From Campylobacteraceae bacterium (GTDB lineage Bacteria; Campylobacterota; Campylobacteria; Campylobacterales; Campylobacteraceae), in assembly GCA_031263195.1 (NCBI GenBank), contig JAISGD010000019.1, positions 1 through 64,000 on the forward strand: 64,000 bases of DNA, read 5' to 3'. The translations under genes and the position numbers were made by a program. The notes under the pieces were generated by a model. The model saw nothing but the letters and a program-made list of their open reading frames with translations, had not been told where the DNA came from and ran no database searches. Position 1 is the stretch's first letter. Every line of letters starts with the position of its first letter. Below are positions 38,806 to 49,458 of the stretch, piece by piece.

Positions 38806-39883
38806 CTTTCGCCTCTTTCAAGATGTCGTTTAATGCGAAAATCAACGCTTTTATATTGAAGTTTGTTGCCGAGGATATCGGAAATATAAAACTAATATCA
38901 TCTTTTTTCGCCTCATCGCGCAAATAATTTGGTAAATTATCCGATAAAGCGTATCTCGCGTCATAATTTTTGTCTACATGTAAAGAGTTAAAAAAAGAGA
39001 TAATTTTACTGTTCGCCTCTTCTAAATCCATAGCGTCCGTTTTTGTAATCGCTATGGCGAACTTTTTATTTGTCATCTTTTGTGAAAATCTGTTTAATTC
39101 AAACTTTAAGATTTCAAACTGCTCTTCAAGACTTCTTTGATTTGTGATATCCAACATAAAAAGTAAAAATTTTGTTCTTTCTATATGTTTTAAAAATTCC
39201 AGTCCCAAGCCTCTGCCGTCGCTTGCTCCTTCTATGATTCCTGGTATATCAGCCATCACAAAAGAGTTAAAATCGTCTACTTGCACTACGCCGAGTTTTG
39301 GAGTTAGAGTCGTGAATTCATAATTTGCTATTTGTGGTCTTGCGTTTGATACAACCGATATTAGCGTGGATTTGCCGACGTTTGGAAATCCTACAAGTCC
39401 GATATCCGCTATTAGTTTAAGTTCTAATCTTACAGAAGCGCTTTTTCCTTCAAGTCCTTTTTGCGCGTAACGCGGTTGTTGATTGGTGGAACTTCTAAAA
39501 TGCCAATTTCCAAGCCCGCCAAGCCCGCCTTCTAAAAAAAGGATTTTTTGGTCTTCATTTATCAAATCAAATAAAACTTTTCCGCTTTCAACATCTATGA
39601 CTTGAGTTCCCGGAGGTACTATTACCTCTAAATCCTCACCTTTTTTGCCGTGTTTTTTGCTGTTAAGTCCATTGTCGCCGTTTTTGGCTTTTAACTGCTT
39701 TAACCCGCGAAAAGAGGATAATGTGTGAGAATTTCTGTCTACTTTAAAAAAAACGTCCCCGCCTCTTCCGCCGTCCCCGCCGTCAGGTCCGCCGTTTGTT
39801 ACAAATTTTTCTCGTCTAAATGTTGCCGCTCCGGCTCCGCCTTTTCCTGAACTTAATGTAAGTTCTACGCTATCTATAAACAT
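38783..39883 (-). CDS. obgE: GTPase ObgE/CgtA
   Basis: 366 residues: glycine-rich Obg fold ([18 protein letters not shown]) then a G domain with G1 GFPNVGKST (about 165-173), G3 DIPGIIEGA and the N-K/T-x-D equivalent ITKTDAMD. It assists 50S assembly and the stringent response. It sits downstream of rplU-rpmA, the common bacterial order, with one small exported protein in between; it overlaps that gene by 1 bp. Confidence 0.97.
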   Translation of the reverse strand: MFIDSVELTLSSGKGGAGAATFRREKFVTNGGPDGGDGGRGGDVFFKVDRNSHTLSSFRGLKQLKAKNGDNGLNSKKHGKKGEDLEVIVPPGTQVIDVESGKVLFDLINEDQKILFLEGGLGGLGNWHFRSSTNQQPRYAQKGLEGKSASVRLELKLIADIGLVGFPNVGKSTLISVVSNARPQIANYEFTTLTPKLGVVQVDDFNSFVMADIPGIIEGASDGRGLGLEFLKHIERTKFLLFMLDITNQRSLEEQFEILKFELNRFSQKMTNKKFAIAITKTDAMDLEEANSKIISFFNSLHVDKNYDARYALSDNLPNYLRDEAKKDDISFIFPISSATNFNIKALIFALNDILKEAKDEKTNSS

Positions 39884-40230
39884 TATTTGCTACTTATAAA
39901 ATATAAATTATTCTCTTCATAACTAGAAAGTAATCGCTTTGCGCTTTCTATTTTATGTTGAGTTTGTTTTGTGTGGTGCTCATCAAAGAGTGTTGTTTGG
40001 AAGCTTTCACATGTAGATTTTTCAAAAAAATGGGATAATTCTTTGTATTTCCACGCTGTATTTAATATTGTCTCGCTTTCCAATCTCGCTTCGCATTTGT
40101 CGTAAATGCTGTTTAAATTTGTGATTTCATATCGGTATGTTTGAATTTTAGTTGTGTAATGTTCGTTGGCTATAGCGTTTGCGATGATAAACAGAGTAAG
40201 AAAAATTGTTTTTTTAATGCCGTTTTTCAT
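39883..40230 (-). CDS. Small exported protein of unknown function
   Basis: 115 residues with a signal peptide (about 1-20, cleaved after ANA). The mature part is polar with two cysteines (near 43 and 74) that could form a disulfide. It resembles no family I recognise. It lies between rpmA and obgE, an otherwise conserved pair, and overlaps obgE by 1 bp, so it is probably made in step with it. Confidence 0.7.
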   Translation of the reverse strand: MKNGIKKTIFLTLFIIANAIANEHYTTKIQTYRYEITNLNSIYDKCEARLESETILNTAWKYKELSHFFEKSTCESFQTTLFDEHHTKQTQHKIESAKRLLSSYEENNLYFISSK

Positions 40231-40251
40231 TTTTTAGCCCTTTTTGAGAAA

Positions 40252-40270
40252 GACCCTCTTGTCGAGGGTC
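40252..40270 (-). terminator. Hairpin after rpmA (possible attenuator)
   Basis: GACCCTC/GAGGGTC, a perfect 7-bp GC-rich stem with a 5-nt loop, 20 bp past the rpmA stop on the minus strand, followed by TTTCTC. The weak T run suggests partial termination, lowering expression of obgE and later genes relative to the ribosomal proteins. Confidence 0.6.
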
Positions 40271-40290
40271 AAGAAGAGAGAGCCTTTAAA

Positions 40291-40548
40291 TTAGGCAATC
40301 GGATAAACAGATACTTTTTTACGTTTAGCATCTTTTTGTTCAAATTTTACAAAACCGTCAATGAGTGCATATATAGTGTGATCAACGCCAATGCCGACAT
40401 TTTTGCCCGCATGCGTTTTAGTTCCGCGCTGACGAATAATAATATTTCCAGCTCTCACAAATTCGCCGCCAAATTTTTTTACGCCTAACCTGCGTCCTGC
40501 TGAGTCGCGGTTATTCTGGGTACTGCCTTGACCTTTCTTATGAGCCAT
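40291..40548 (-). CDS. rpmA: 50S ribosomal protein L27
   Basis: 85 residues: [20 protein letters not shown] and [19 protein letters not shown] are diagnostic of bL27, whose N terminus reaches the peptidyl-transferase centre. The N terminus begins directly with the conserved AHKKG and lacks the cleavable extension seen in Firmicutes. 10 bp after rplU. Confidence 0.98.
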   Translation of the reverse strand: MAHKKGQGSTQNNRDSAGRRLGVKKFGGEFVRAGNIIIRQRGTKTHAGKNVGIGVDHTIYALIDGFVKFEQKDAKRKKVSVYPIA

Positions 40549-40558
40549 TATTTTCTCC

Positions 40559-40867
40559 TTAAGCGCTTATTTTTACTATTTTAACGCGAGTGTATTGTCG
40601 TCTAAAGCCTCTTTTCAGTTTTGAGTCTTTTCGTCTGCGTTTTTTATAAATAACAACTTTTTTATCTTTGCCTGAATTTACTACTTCAAGCTCTACAGTT
40701 GCACCTTCGACATATGGAGTTCCGACTTTAAGCTCTTGGTCGCCAACAGCTAAAACTTCCGTAACTTCAATCTTATCCTTCGGCTGAGCGTCAAGTTTGT
40801 CTACATTGATGTAGTCGCCTTCTTGAACTTTATACTGCTTCCCGCCGTTTCTGATAATAGCGTACAT
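40559..40867 (-). CDS. rplU: 50S ribosomal protein L21
   Basis: 102 residues: [18 protein letters not shown] and the C-terminal [22 protein letters not shown] of bL21. First gene of the long leftward operon that continues to cpoB, with an extended -10 promoter about 70 bp upstream. Confidence 0.98.
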   Translation of the reverse strand: MYAIIRNGGKQYKVQEGDYINVDKLDAQPKDKIEVTEVLAVGDQELKVGTPYVEGATVELEVVNSGKDKKVVIYKKRRRKDSKLKRGFRRQYTRVKIVKISA

Positions 40868-40937
40868 TGCTATCCTTTATGGGTGGATTTTTATACAAGG
40901 GCAAAATAATACCGAAAAATACATTAAGGGCAGTTTA

Positions 40938-40946
40938 ATTATACCA
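40938..40946 (-). promoter_or_regulatory. Extended -10 promoter of the rplU operon
   Basis: On the minus strand TGGTATAAT: a perfect TATAAT (40938-40943) with the TG of an extended -10 one base upstream. The leader to the rplU start would be about 65 nt. No strong -35 is present, consistent with Campylobacter promoters. Confidence 0.65.
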
Positions 40947-40998
40947 TGGGTAAAAAAGCGTATTTACGCAACGGTCTATAATAATTTTTGTAAAATTA

Positions 40999-41007
40999 TG
41001 TTATGAT
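40999..41007 (+). promoter_or_regulatory. Extended -10 promoter of the 41056 lipoprotein gene
   Basis: TGTTATGAT on the plus strand, a TATGAT box (41002-41007) with an upstream TG, about 50 bp before the ATG at 41056. Confidence 0.5.
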
Positions 41008-41055
41008 AAACGATGAAAATCGTTATTAAAATTCAATAATTAGAGAGTTTCATAT

Positions 41056-41874
41056 ATGAAATATCTGTTTTTTATACTGCTTGTTTTTGGTTTAGGTGGG
41101 TGTGCAAACCATGTGCCCAATACTTTGAAAAATAGTTTTTCAAATGGCAAAAGTATTGTCATAGTTCCAAAACCGATAACTCGTGATAAACGTATATACT
41201 GGAGCAGGATGGAAGATGACACTTTAAAAGATTATTTTTCCGGCGGATATAATGTAGGTTATGATTATATGGCTATCCCTATGGATGCCGGAATATACTA
41301 TATAAGAGAACTTCGCTTTATCACTCAGAATGCAAAAACTATAACAGACAACAATATGTATATCTCCGACTTAGGATATGTCACTATAGTAAAAACTACT
41401 GCAAGAAATACTAATAGCTATCTATTTGATAACGATAACATGATAGGTTTTTTCACAGTTGAACCTGATGAAGTTGTGTTGTTGCCGTCTGTATTGATAG
41501 ATGCGGATATCGCTGAAAATTCTTGCAGGCTTGTCAACGCTGTTAATAATGAAAAAGAGTCGTTTTTATTTCAGATGCTGATTAGCAATCAAAAGACTTT
41601 ACTTGGCAGGATATTGGATGCATTGGATACGAGTGATGGAAATGAAATACAGGAGTGGAGATGCCCCATGAAAGCGTTTTTTGTTACGATAGAAACAAAA
41701 AGTGTAAGTGACTTTTTGACTCATGTTAACGAGAAAAGCTTTCCTGACGAAATGTTGGACAATATTCAATTTCGCGGTTTTGAATTTGGAAGTATGCTTG
41801 AAAAAGCGCAAAAAATGGAGATATTTATACCAAATATAGAGCAATATGAAATTAGAGATCTCAACGATTTTTAA
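41056..41874 (+). CDS. Lipoprotein of unknown function
   Basis: 272 residues with a lipoprotein signal (MKYLFFILLVFGLGGC; lipobox L-G-G-C, Cys16). The mature part is a mixed, aromatic-rich sequence with two distant cysteines (about 157 and 203) and no recognised domain. It stands alone: divergent from rplU and convergent with another lipoprotein gene. Probably sits in the outer membrane facing the periplasm. I do not recognise the family. Confidence 0.75.
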   Translation: MKYLFFILLVFGLGGCANHVPNTLKNSFSNGKSIVIVPKPITRDKRIYWSRMEDDTLKDYFSGGYNVGYDYMAIPMDAGIYYIRELRFITQNAKTITDNNMYISDLGYVTIVKTTARNTNSYLFDNDNMIGFFTVEPDEVVLLPSVLIDADIAENSCRLVNAVNNEKESFLFQMLISNQKTLLGRILDALDTSDGNEIQEWRCPMKAFFVTIETKSVSDFLTHVNEKSFPDEMLDNIQFRGFEFGSMLEKAQKMEIFIPNIEQYEIRDLNDF

Positions 41875-41905
41875 AATATCTTGATTTCATATGCTCTACA
41901 ATACT

Positions 41906-42448
41906 TTATCTTATTGCTTCTATACTTTTTGCGATAGTGTTGGCAAATGCGTCTATAAATTCCAGTTCATCTTCTTTATCTCTTAATTGCCCTGCTAATA
42001 TTTTTACATTCATAACAAAGCCGCCTTTAAATTGAAGATTTCCTCTGCTTATTTCTCTAAGAATTGTTTGACTGTTATCCAAAACCTTTATGCTGTAGTC
42101 AAACATCGGATATCCGAGAGAATCTGACTTCACAGGCGTTTCATCACCCAAAAATCTTCTAAAATATAACGCGTGAATATCTAATATATTGGCATTTTCA
42201 TTATTTGTAAATAGTCTTTTTTCGATCATGGATTTGGTAATTTTCTCATTAAGCATACTTTCAATTTCTTGGGCTGTGTGATAAACTATGGTTGCGTTAT
42301 GAAGTTGGGCGAGTTCAAAGTTGCCAATACCTTCAAATCTAAACTGTTTGGTTACAGGCAGGTTCGGAGTGCCTGAGGAACTTCCGCCGCATCCTGCAAA
42401 CACCGCAGCGATAGCACAAAAAATGAAAGCATAAAATGACTTTTTCAT
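41906..42448 (-). CDS. Lipoprotein of unknown function
   Basis: 180 residues with a lipoprotein signal ending A-G-C (Cys20), then GGSSSGT. The body has a DUF-like alternating strand/helix pattern with a C-terminal helix (FIDAFANTIAKSIEAI). Such short envelope lipoproteins with NATIVYHTAQEI-type segments resemble components encoded with transport or assembly systems, but none is adjacent. Convergent with the 41056 lipoprotein, 31 bp away. Confidence 0.72.
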   Translation of the reverse strand: MKKSFYAFIFCAIAAVFAGCGGSSSGTPNLPVTKQFRFEGIGNFELAQLHNATIVYHTAQEIESMLNEKITKSMIEKRLFTNNENANILDIHALYFRRFLGDETPVKSDSLGYPMFDYSIKVLDNSQTILREISRGNLQFKGGFVMNVKILAGQLRDKEDELEFIDAFANTIAKSIEAIR

Positions 42449-42675
42449 AAGTTACCTTTTAAAGAGTTTTGCGGATTGTACCATAAAGTATTTGAATTGA
42501 AATATAAAAACTGTTTCCGCTTTTTTGGCAAGAGAGTCCAAACTGTTGTAGTATCTATGTTTGTAATTTTAAAATTTTGTATTTGCCGGCAATCATTTTA
42601 TTTGGCGATTAATTTATCCGATGTAGTTTTTTGCCGATATTGCGTAAAAGGCTGAAATTTGCGATGACGACACCA

Positions 42676-43038
42676 TTAAAACTTTTTGCTAAGCGTCTCT
42701 TTGTGCTTTTTTGTCAAGGAATCAAAAACGATTTCATACGATTCTTGTATTAACTGCTCTATAAAATCCTCACTTATCGCCGTATGTTTATAATATAGTG
42801 TGTTCCAATGTTTTTTGTTCATATGATAAGCGGCGGTAATATCGGGGTAATTTTCTCGCAAGTGAATATTGATAAACGGGTCGTTTTTGAAATTCATCAT
42901 AGGCGTTTGTCCGTGCATAAGGAGCAAAAACATTCTGTTGCCTATCCAAAACAGCGTAGAATCCCAGCTTGGCTTATATTCTTTAAGCGCACCTTTTTGT
43001 TTAAGCGCCAATTTTTCTATAGTAGAAAAGTTCAACAC
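42676..43038 (-). CDS. MmcQ/YjbR-family protein
   Basis: 120 residues matching the small MmcQ/YjbR fold: a strand pair around WDSTLFWIGNRMFLLLM, then FINIHLRENYPDITAAYHMNKKHWNTLYY and a final helix IEQLIQESYEIVFDSL. The fold resembles a DNA-binding domain, but no biochemical role is established. Probably co-transcribed with the flavin reductase gene 9 bp upstream. Confidence 0.85.
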   Translation of the reverse strand: MLNFSTIEKLALKQKGALKEYKPSWDSTLFWIGNRMFLLLMHGQTPMMNFKNDPFINIHLRENYPDITAAYHMNKKHWNTLYYKHTAISEDFIEQLIQESYEIVFDSLTKKHKETLSKKF

Positions 43039-43047
43039 AAACTCGCT

Positions 43048-43593
43048 TTATATAAATTGCGGCCATTTTGTCATCAGCTGTTTTAAATCCCGCCGCTCGC
43101 CGTCTATAACAAATGTGCCGTCTCCAACGGCGTGAAATGTGCGTTTTTCTTCTTTGTCGTTAATCCATGCCTTAACGCCGCGCATGACAAAAAGTCCGTA
43201 GCGATCAACAAAATCAATGTCAATAACTTTGCATTCGATATTGGCTAAAACTTCTTTGATAAGCGGCGGCTTGACTTTTTGCGATTTTATGGGAGTTAAA
43301 CCGAAGGTTTCAAACTTATCCATATCGCTTCCGGAACAGTTACCGATCTGTACGACTTTTTCCATAATATCAATCGCTGGTATGGCGATAACGCACTCTT
43401 TTGTTCTTCTCAAAATCTCGTAGCTATAATCGCCCGGGCTTAAAACACAGCCGATAATCGGATCAAAATCGATCAAAATACTCCAACTCAGCGTCATCAT
43501 ATTAAATTTATCGTTTTCACTTGTAACGAGTAAAATCACAGGTCCGGGTTCTATAAATTCAAACGCTTTATACAGAGGAAATTCGCAATTCAT
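43048..43593 (-). CDS. Flavin reductase / flavoredoxin-family protein
   Basis: 181 residues of the FMN-binding split-barrel flavin-reductase-like family: GPVILLVTSENDKFNMMTLSWSIL near the N terminus (FMN phosphate contacts), SPGDYSYEILRRTKECVIAIP and a C-terminal HAVGDGTFVIDGE. Expected to bind FMN and reduce flavin or act as a flavoredoxin; partner unknown. Paired with the MmcQ-type gene downstream. Confidence 0.85.
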   Translation of the reverse strand: MNCEFPLYKAFEFIEPGPVILLVTSENDKFNMMTLSWSILIDFDPIIGCVLSPGDYSYEILRRTKECVIAIPAIDIMEKVVQIGNCSGSDMDKFETFGLTPIKSQKVKPPLIKEVLANIECKVIDIDFVDRYGLFVMRGVKAWINDKEEKRTFHAVGDGTFVIDGERRDLKQLMTKWPQFI

Positions 43594-43751
43594 ATATTTC
43601 CTTTAAGTTTATAATTCTATCAAAATTTAAAGGAAGATGCAATTAAAACTTTTAATGCTGTTTATAAACTCGTCTTAGGATTAGTTTTTACTGTATAAAA
43701 TAAATCAAAGAGCTGTAAATTTGCAATTTTATAATCTTTTTGCGGCCTAAA

Positions 43752-45200
43752 TTAAGCCTCTAAAGATGCCAAATAATCTATTTCGCTCTTTTTAACTATT
43801 CTTATAAAGTTTGTACTTCCTTCTATACCGGCGGGATAGCCTGCCGTTAGTATATAAGTGTGTTCACGGTCGACCCAGCCTGATTTTAAAGCATTTGTGA
43901 AAGTACTGCCAAGCATTCCGTTTAGAGTTGATTTTTCTATGACGAGTATCGGTTCGATTCCCCATGCGATAGTAAGTGAACGCGCCACTCTCTCATCGTG
44001 GCATACCGCATAAATGTCGTTTTTTATCCTGTAACGCGCCATCTTTTTGGCTGATTTGCCGGAACCCGTGATTGATATAATAGCTCTTACATCAAGTCTT
44101 TCGGCAAGCTGTCCTGTGGACGAGGCTATCACATCCGTTTCATCAAAGAAAGCAAAATCTGCAAATTTGTTATATCGGTAGATTTTTTCTGCTTCTTTTA
44201 TTGTATTTGACATTGTCTCTACTACATTTATAGGGTTTTTACCTATCGCGCTCTCTTCCGAGAGCATCACTGCATCTGTTCCGTCAAGTACGGCGTTTGC
44301 CACATCGCTTATCTCCGCGCGAGTTGCAGTCTCTTTTTCGGTCATTGAAAGGAGCATTTGCGTTGCTGTTATTATAGGTTTTGAAGCTGCATTAGCTTTT
44401 CTGATAATGCTTTTTTGAATGCTCGGCACTTTATAGTATGGCATCTCTATGCCCAAATCTCCGCGAGCCACCATCAAACCATCGCTTGCTTCCAATATAT
44501 CGTCTATATTTTCAACTGCGTCAAATTTTTCTATCTTCGCAAAAATATGCGCGTTGCCGCCATACTCTTTTAAGAGTTTTTTGGCGTATAAAATATCCTC
44601 TTTTCTTTGCACAAAAGAGATTGCTATAAAATCTACCTTATGCGCTATACCCCAAGCCAAATCGCTTTTATCTTTTTCAGTGATGACGTCTATATTTATT
44701 TTGGTATTTGGGAAATTTACACCCTTATTTGATGAGAGTTTGCCTAAATTGTGCACTTGCGTCGTGATAAAATTCTTATTTATGGCAGTAACTTTTGTTT
44801 GAATATTGCCGTCGTATAAGTAGATAAGTTCGCCGACTTTTAAAAGACTTAAAACTTGAGGCTGATTGATACTGAGTCTATAGCGTCCGTCAGCGATTTT
44901 CTCTCCCTCTATCGAATTAATATGAAACTCTATCAAGTCGTCTTGCTGTAACTCAAAATCATACTTTAATTTCCCGACTCTTATTTTAGGACCGCACAAA
45001 TCCTGCAAAACCCCAACCCTTTTGCCAACCCTTTTTTCGGCCTCTTTTATATTGTTAAAAGTTTGCGAGTGGTAATCGTGCGAACCGTGGCTGAAATTTA
45101 GGCGAAATACATTTACACCCGCTTTTATCATTCCCTCTAAAATATCAACAGAATCGCTTGATGGCCCTACTGTAGCTAAAATTTTTGTCTTTTTTTCCAT
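43752..45200 (-). CDS. pyk: Pyruvate kinase
   Basis: 482 residues. KTKILATVGPSS start, RLNFSHGSHDYH, the signature FAKIEKFDAVENIDDI (catalytic Lys), MVARGDLGIEMP and ITATQMLLSM. It makes ATP and pyruvate from PEP. The start at 45200 (MEKKTKI) is used rather than the upstream TTG-type or ATG frame at 45251, whose extra 17 residues are not part of the family; GAGGG lies about 12 bp upstream of it. Confidence 0.95.
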   Translation of the reverse strand: MEKKTKILATVGPSSDSVDILEGMIKAGVNVFRLNFSHGSHDYHSQTFNNIKEAEKRVGKRVGVLQDLCGPKIRVGKLKYDFELQQDDLIEFHINSIEGEKIADGRYRLSINQPQVLSLLKVGELIYLYDGNIQTKVTAINKNFITTQVHNLGKLSSNKGVNFPNTKINIDVITEKDKSDLAWGIAHKVDFIAISFVQRKEDILYAKKLLKEYGGNAHIFAKIEKFDAVENIDDILEASDGLMVARGDLGIEMPYYKVPSIQKSIIRKANAASKPIITATQMLLSMTEKETATRAEISDVANAVLDGTDAVMLSEESAIGKNPINVVETMSNTIKEAEKIYRYNKFADFAFFDETDVIASSTGQLAERLDVRAIISITGSGKSAKKMARYRIKNDIYAVCHDERVARSLTIAWGIEPILVIEKSTLNGMLGSTFTNALKSGWVDREHTYILTAGYPAGIEGSTNFIRIVKKSEIDYLASLEA

Positions 45201-45307
45201 AATTTTATAATCCCTCTGTTTTTTTAATATGGTACCATTGTTTGGTTGCATAATTATTTCTAAAAATACTTAAAATTCGGCGTGTTTTTGGAAGTTAATA
45301 TTAAATT

Positions 45308-46267
45308 CTATTTTTTCGCATGCTTAAAGTGCGGATTTATTGCAGCTAACCATATATCAGCCAACATATTTCCAAGAAGAGTCAAAAAAGAGGATATAAT
45401 CAAAATACCCATTATGACAGGATAATCCCTCGCTAATGCGCTTTGATAAAATAGAAGTCCCATTCCGTTGATAGAGAATATGGACTCTAAAATAACGCTG
45501 CCTCCGATAAGTCCCGGAAGCGATAATCCAAGCATTGTAATAAGCGGCGGCATAAGGTTTGGCAATATGATGTATCTTAAAAGATTTTTCCCTTTAATGC
45601 CTCTGGCTTTCGCAAAAAAGAAATAATCGCTTTTTATTATAGCCAAAGTAAGTCCTCTGATGTATAAAATCATACTTCCTATTCCGCCGAAAATTATGAC
45701 TGTTACAGGTAAGAAAAGATGCCATGCCGTATCGAGCCAATTTGGAATTTGAGTATATGTGGAGTTCAATCCGCCTATTGGAAACCATCCTAGATATACG
45801 CTAAAAAACAGTATCAACAGTAGTGAAAGATAAAATGATGGCATAGCGTAACTTACAAGAGAAAATTGCTTGACGGTATAATCATATGTTTTACCCTCTT
45901 TAAGAGCGGACTTTACGCCGAAGTATACAGATAAGCAAAAGATAAAAATCAAGCTTACCGCATTTATTAAAAGCGTAATTAAGATGCGAGACATTATCTC
46001 CGCGCTTACGCTTTTCCCGCTCGCAAACGATATACCAAAATCCAATGTCAGTATAGCCTTAAACCACGATATATATTGCATAACAAGAGGCTTATCCAGT
46101 CCGTATATAGCTTTTAATTGTTCTATGTCTTCAGGCGTGATATTTGGATTCAATTCGCCGCTCGCAAAAAAAGAGTTTGGCGCCAGATGAATTGCCACAA
46201 AAGATATGATGCTGATCAAAAACAGCATAAATATAATATAGCCGATTTTCTTAAACAGTATTTTCAT
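45308..46267 (-). CDS. Orphan peptide/nickel-type ABC permease (DppB/OppB family)
   Basis: 319 residues with six membrane helices. The N-terminal FVAIHLAPNSFF...YGLDKPLVMQYISWFK and the EAA loop FAKARGIKGKNLLRYIILPN with PGLIGGSVILESIFSINGMG are typical of DppB/NikB/YejB. It would pair with a DppC-like permease, two ATPases and a binding protein, none of which is adjacent. It starts within the stop codon of the upstream broken nucleotidase gene (1-bp overlap), so it is probably transcribed from the gap-fabI direction. A related-type ATPase is found alone at 21814-22506. Confidence 0.88.
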   Translation of the reverse strand: MKILFKKIGYIIFMLFLISIISFVAIHLAPNSFFASGELNPNITPEDIEQLKAIYGLDKPLVMQYISWFKAILTLDFGISFASGKSVSAEIMSRILITLLINAVSLIFIFCLSVYFGVKSALKEGKTYDYTVKQFSLVSYAMPSFYLSLLLILFFSVYLGWFPIGGLNSTYTQIPNWLDTAWHLFLPVTVIIFGGIGSMILYIRGLTLAIIKSDYFFFAKARGIKGKNLLRYIILPNLMPPLITMLGLSLPGLIGGSVILESIFSINGMGLLFYQSALARDYPVIMGILIISSFLTLLGNMLADIWLAAINPHFKHAKK

Positions 46268-46701
46268 TACGAATTTCTATACTTAGCGTTAAAATATCTG
46301 TACACAATTTGCCAACCCGAAAATTTATCACTCCCAAACAGTATCGATTCATCGCGAAAATCACTCGCGCCGTTTCTTGTGCGGTCATCTATCAGATAAT
46401 CCCCGATATTTAAATCTTTGCGGTGAGTCAAGATTGATCTTTTTCTTGCATTTTCGCCAAGATACTTGTTTACCATGTAGCTTTATCGCTCCATGCGGAT
46501 GCATTTTCCCGCATATATTTTTGACAAATTTGCAAAGCTCCCTAGCGCATCTTTCATCGGCGGTAATTTGGAAAAGAGATTTGGTATCTTGTCTTCTCTA
46601 TCGGTATATTCTCTTAAGATACTTTCATTTTGAACTCTTAATCCCAAATCAAAATCCGCAAGCATGCCGTCCATTTGAAATCTATATACAGGATTTTGCA
46701 C
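46267..46701 (-). pseudogene. Broken HAD-family 5'(3')-deoxyribonucleotidase (NT5C type)
   Basis: Two in-frame pieces of one gene. The 5' piece reads FQMDGMLADFDLG ... REDKIPNLFSKLPPMKDALG; the 3' piece reads VNKYLGENARKRSILTHRK then IGDYLIDDRTRNGASDF, the N- and C-terminal signatures of cytosolic 5'-nucleotidase C. Between them is a TAA (46483-46485), and the middle block S-A-W-S-D-K appears only in another frame, so frameshifts and a deletion of the STAPW region have occurred. The nucleophile Asp of D-M-D-G is replaced by Gln. It would have dephosphorylated deoxynucleotides; it cannot now. Confidence 0.85.
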
Positions 46702-46702
46702 A

Positions 46703-47542
<840 letters not shown>

Positions 47543-48250
47543 CTATTTTTGTGCTATTTGTATAAGTTTACAAAAATTTGCCGCTTCTAAAGCAGCATTA
47601 CCGACCAATACCCCGTCACACGATTTTAAAGAGATGATCGATTGTAAATTTTCCGTATTCACACTGCCGCCGTAGAGCAGGGGAGTGCTTTTGAGTTTAT
47701 CTTTCAATCTGTCTAAAACTTCGGCTATATCTTCGGTTTGCGCACTCACTCCGGTTCCAATTGCCCAGATAGGTTCATAAGCTACAGACAGATTTTGATA
47801 GTTTATATCTATGCCGTCAAATTCAGCCCAAAGATATTCCATCACAGCCTCAAAGCCATTATCTCTTACTTCTTTAGGCTCTCCTATACAGTAGATAATT
47901 TCCCAGTCGTTTGAGAGTGCGAAAGTATATTTTTTGGCGATAAAATCTTGCGTCTCTTTAAGTACTATACGCCTTTCGCTATGTCCGATTAAGACATTTT
48001 TTATGCAAAATTCATCCAGTTGCTGCGCTCCTATCTCGCCTGTGTACGCACCATTTATTGCGGGATAGAAGTTTTGTGCTCCGATTTTGACGTTAGGGTA
48101 TAAATCTCCTCTTAAAAGAGCAGTAAACGGCGGGTAGACTCTAATATCGCTCTTAATGCCGGATGTGTTTAAAAAAAACTCCAAAGCATCCAAATATGCA
48201 GCTGTACTCTCTCTTGCATGGTTTGTTTTAAAATTTGCTGCGATTATCAT
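47543..48250 (-). CDS. tpiA: Triosephosphate isomerase
   Basis: 235 residues: AANFKTN (Lys8), IGHSERR (His90), and [12 protein letters not shown] (catalytic Glu159), closing with LLYGGSVN. It interconverts DHAP and G3P. It overlaps pgk by 4 bp. Slightly short for the family (usually 245-255), as in Campylobacter. Confidence 0.97.
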   Translation of the reverse strand: MIIAANFKTNHARESTAAYLDALEFFLNTSGIKSDIRVYPPFTALLRGDLYPNVKIGAQNFYPAINGAYTGEIGAQQLDEFCIKNVLIGHSERRIVLKETQDFIAKKYTFALSNDWEIIYCIGEPKEVRDNGFEAVMEYLWAEFDGIDINYQNLSVAYEPIWAIGTGVSAQTEDIAEVLDRLKDKLKSTPLLYGGSVNTENLQSIISLKSCDGVLVGNAALEAANFCKLIQIAQK

Positions 48251-49449
48251 TCGTCGTCTCTTATTGTCAAGACTTTAACGCCCGGAAGTTCTTTGCCCTC
48301 TATCAATTCCAGGCTTGCCCCGCCGCCTGTTGAGATAAATGTCATTTCGTCAGCGTCTCCGGCACGGTTTACCACGTCTGCCGTATCGCCACCGCCGACT
48401 ACCGTCGTAGCGTGTGCCTCAGCTATTGCGTGAGATATTTTTATACTTCCTTTAGAAAATTTATCTATCTCAAAAACACCCATAGGACCGTTCCAAAGAA
48501 TCGTTTGAGCGTCTGAAAGCGCCTCTTTGAAGACTCTGACGGATGCCGGCCCTATATCAAGTCCCATCCAGCCTTTTGGTATCTCTTGCGTGGTAACGAA
48601 TTTTATAACGGAATCCGCTGAAAAAGTCTGCGCTGCAACAATATCCACAGGAAGATAAAATTTAACTTTTAACTCTTTGGCTTTTTGTATAATATCATAA
48701 GCTTCCTGTATCAAATCGTCTTCCACAAGCGAGTTACCCACTTCATATCCTCTTGCTTTTAAAAATGTAAAAGCCATTCCGCCGCCTACGATTATCTTAT
48801 CGACGCGCGGAAGGAGATTGTTTAGCGCTTGAAGCTTTCCGCTCACTTTGCTGCCGCCTACTACCGCTACAAACGGACGAGTCGGTTTTTTAAGCAGACT
48901 TTGTGAAAATTCTATCTCCTTTTGAAGCAAAAATCCCGCCGCCTTATGTGTGTCATCAAAAAACCTTGTTATCGCTTCAACCGAAGAGTGCGCTCTGTGG
49001 CATACGCCAAAAGCATCATTGATATAAACATCGGCTAAGGTTGATAACTCTTTGGCTAAATTCTCATCGTTTTTAGTCTCGCCTGTCTCAAATCTTACAT
49101 TTTCAAGCAGTAAAATATCCCCGCTTTTAAGATTTTCAGCTTTATCTTTCGCATCTTTGCCGATTATATCGTCAGCCATTATAACATCGCGTTCAAGTAA
49201 GCGACTCAAACGTTTTGCAACAGGCTTTAACGAAAACTTAGCGTCAATTCCTTTCGGACGTCCCAAGTGGCTTGCTAAAACAACACTGCAGTTATGGTCT
49301 AAACAGTATTTGACAGTGGGAATAGCCGAGTGGATACGCCTGTCGTCCGTGATATTTGAGAATTCATCCATAGGGACGTTGAAATCGCAGCGAATGAAAA
49401 CCTTTTTACCTTCTATATTTAAATCCCTAATCGATTTAACAGTACTCAC
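48247..49449 (-). CDS. pgk: Phosphoglycerate kinase
   Basis: 400 residues: [12 protein letters not shown] near the N terminus, [18 protein letters not shown], and the C-terminal nucleotide loop [14 protein letters not shown] / [19 protein letters not shown]. It transfers phosphate between 1,3-bisphosphoglycerate and ADP. Between gap (9 bp) and tpiA (overlap). Confidence 0.98.
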   Translation of the reverse strand: MSTVKSIRDLNIEGKKVFIRCDFNVPMDEFSNITDDRRIHSAIPTVKYCLDHNCSVVLASHLGRPKGIDAKFSLKPVAKRLSRLLERDVIMADDIIGKDAKDKAENLKSGDILLLENVRFETGETKNDENLAKELSTLADVYINDAFGVCHRAHSSVEAITRFFDDTHKAAGFLLQKEIEFSQSLLKKPTRPFVAVVGGSKVSGKLQALNNLLPRVDKIIVGGGMAFTFLKARGYEVGNSLVEDDLIQEAYDIIQKAKELKVKFYLPVDIVAAQTFSADSVIKFVTTQEIPKGWMGLDIGPASVRVFKEALSDAQTILWNGPMGVFEIDKFSKGSIKISHAIAEAHATTVVGGGDTADVVNRAGDADEMTFISTGGGASLELIEGKELPGVKVLTIRDDE

Positions 49450-49458
49450 TATAAATCC

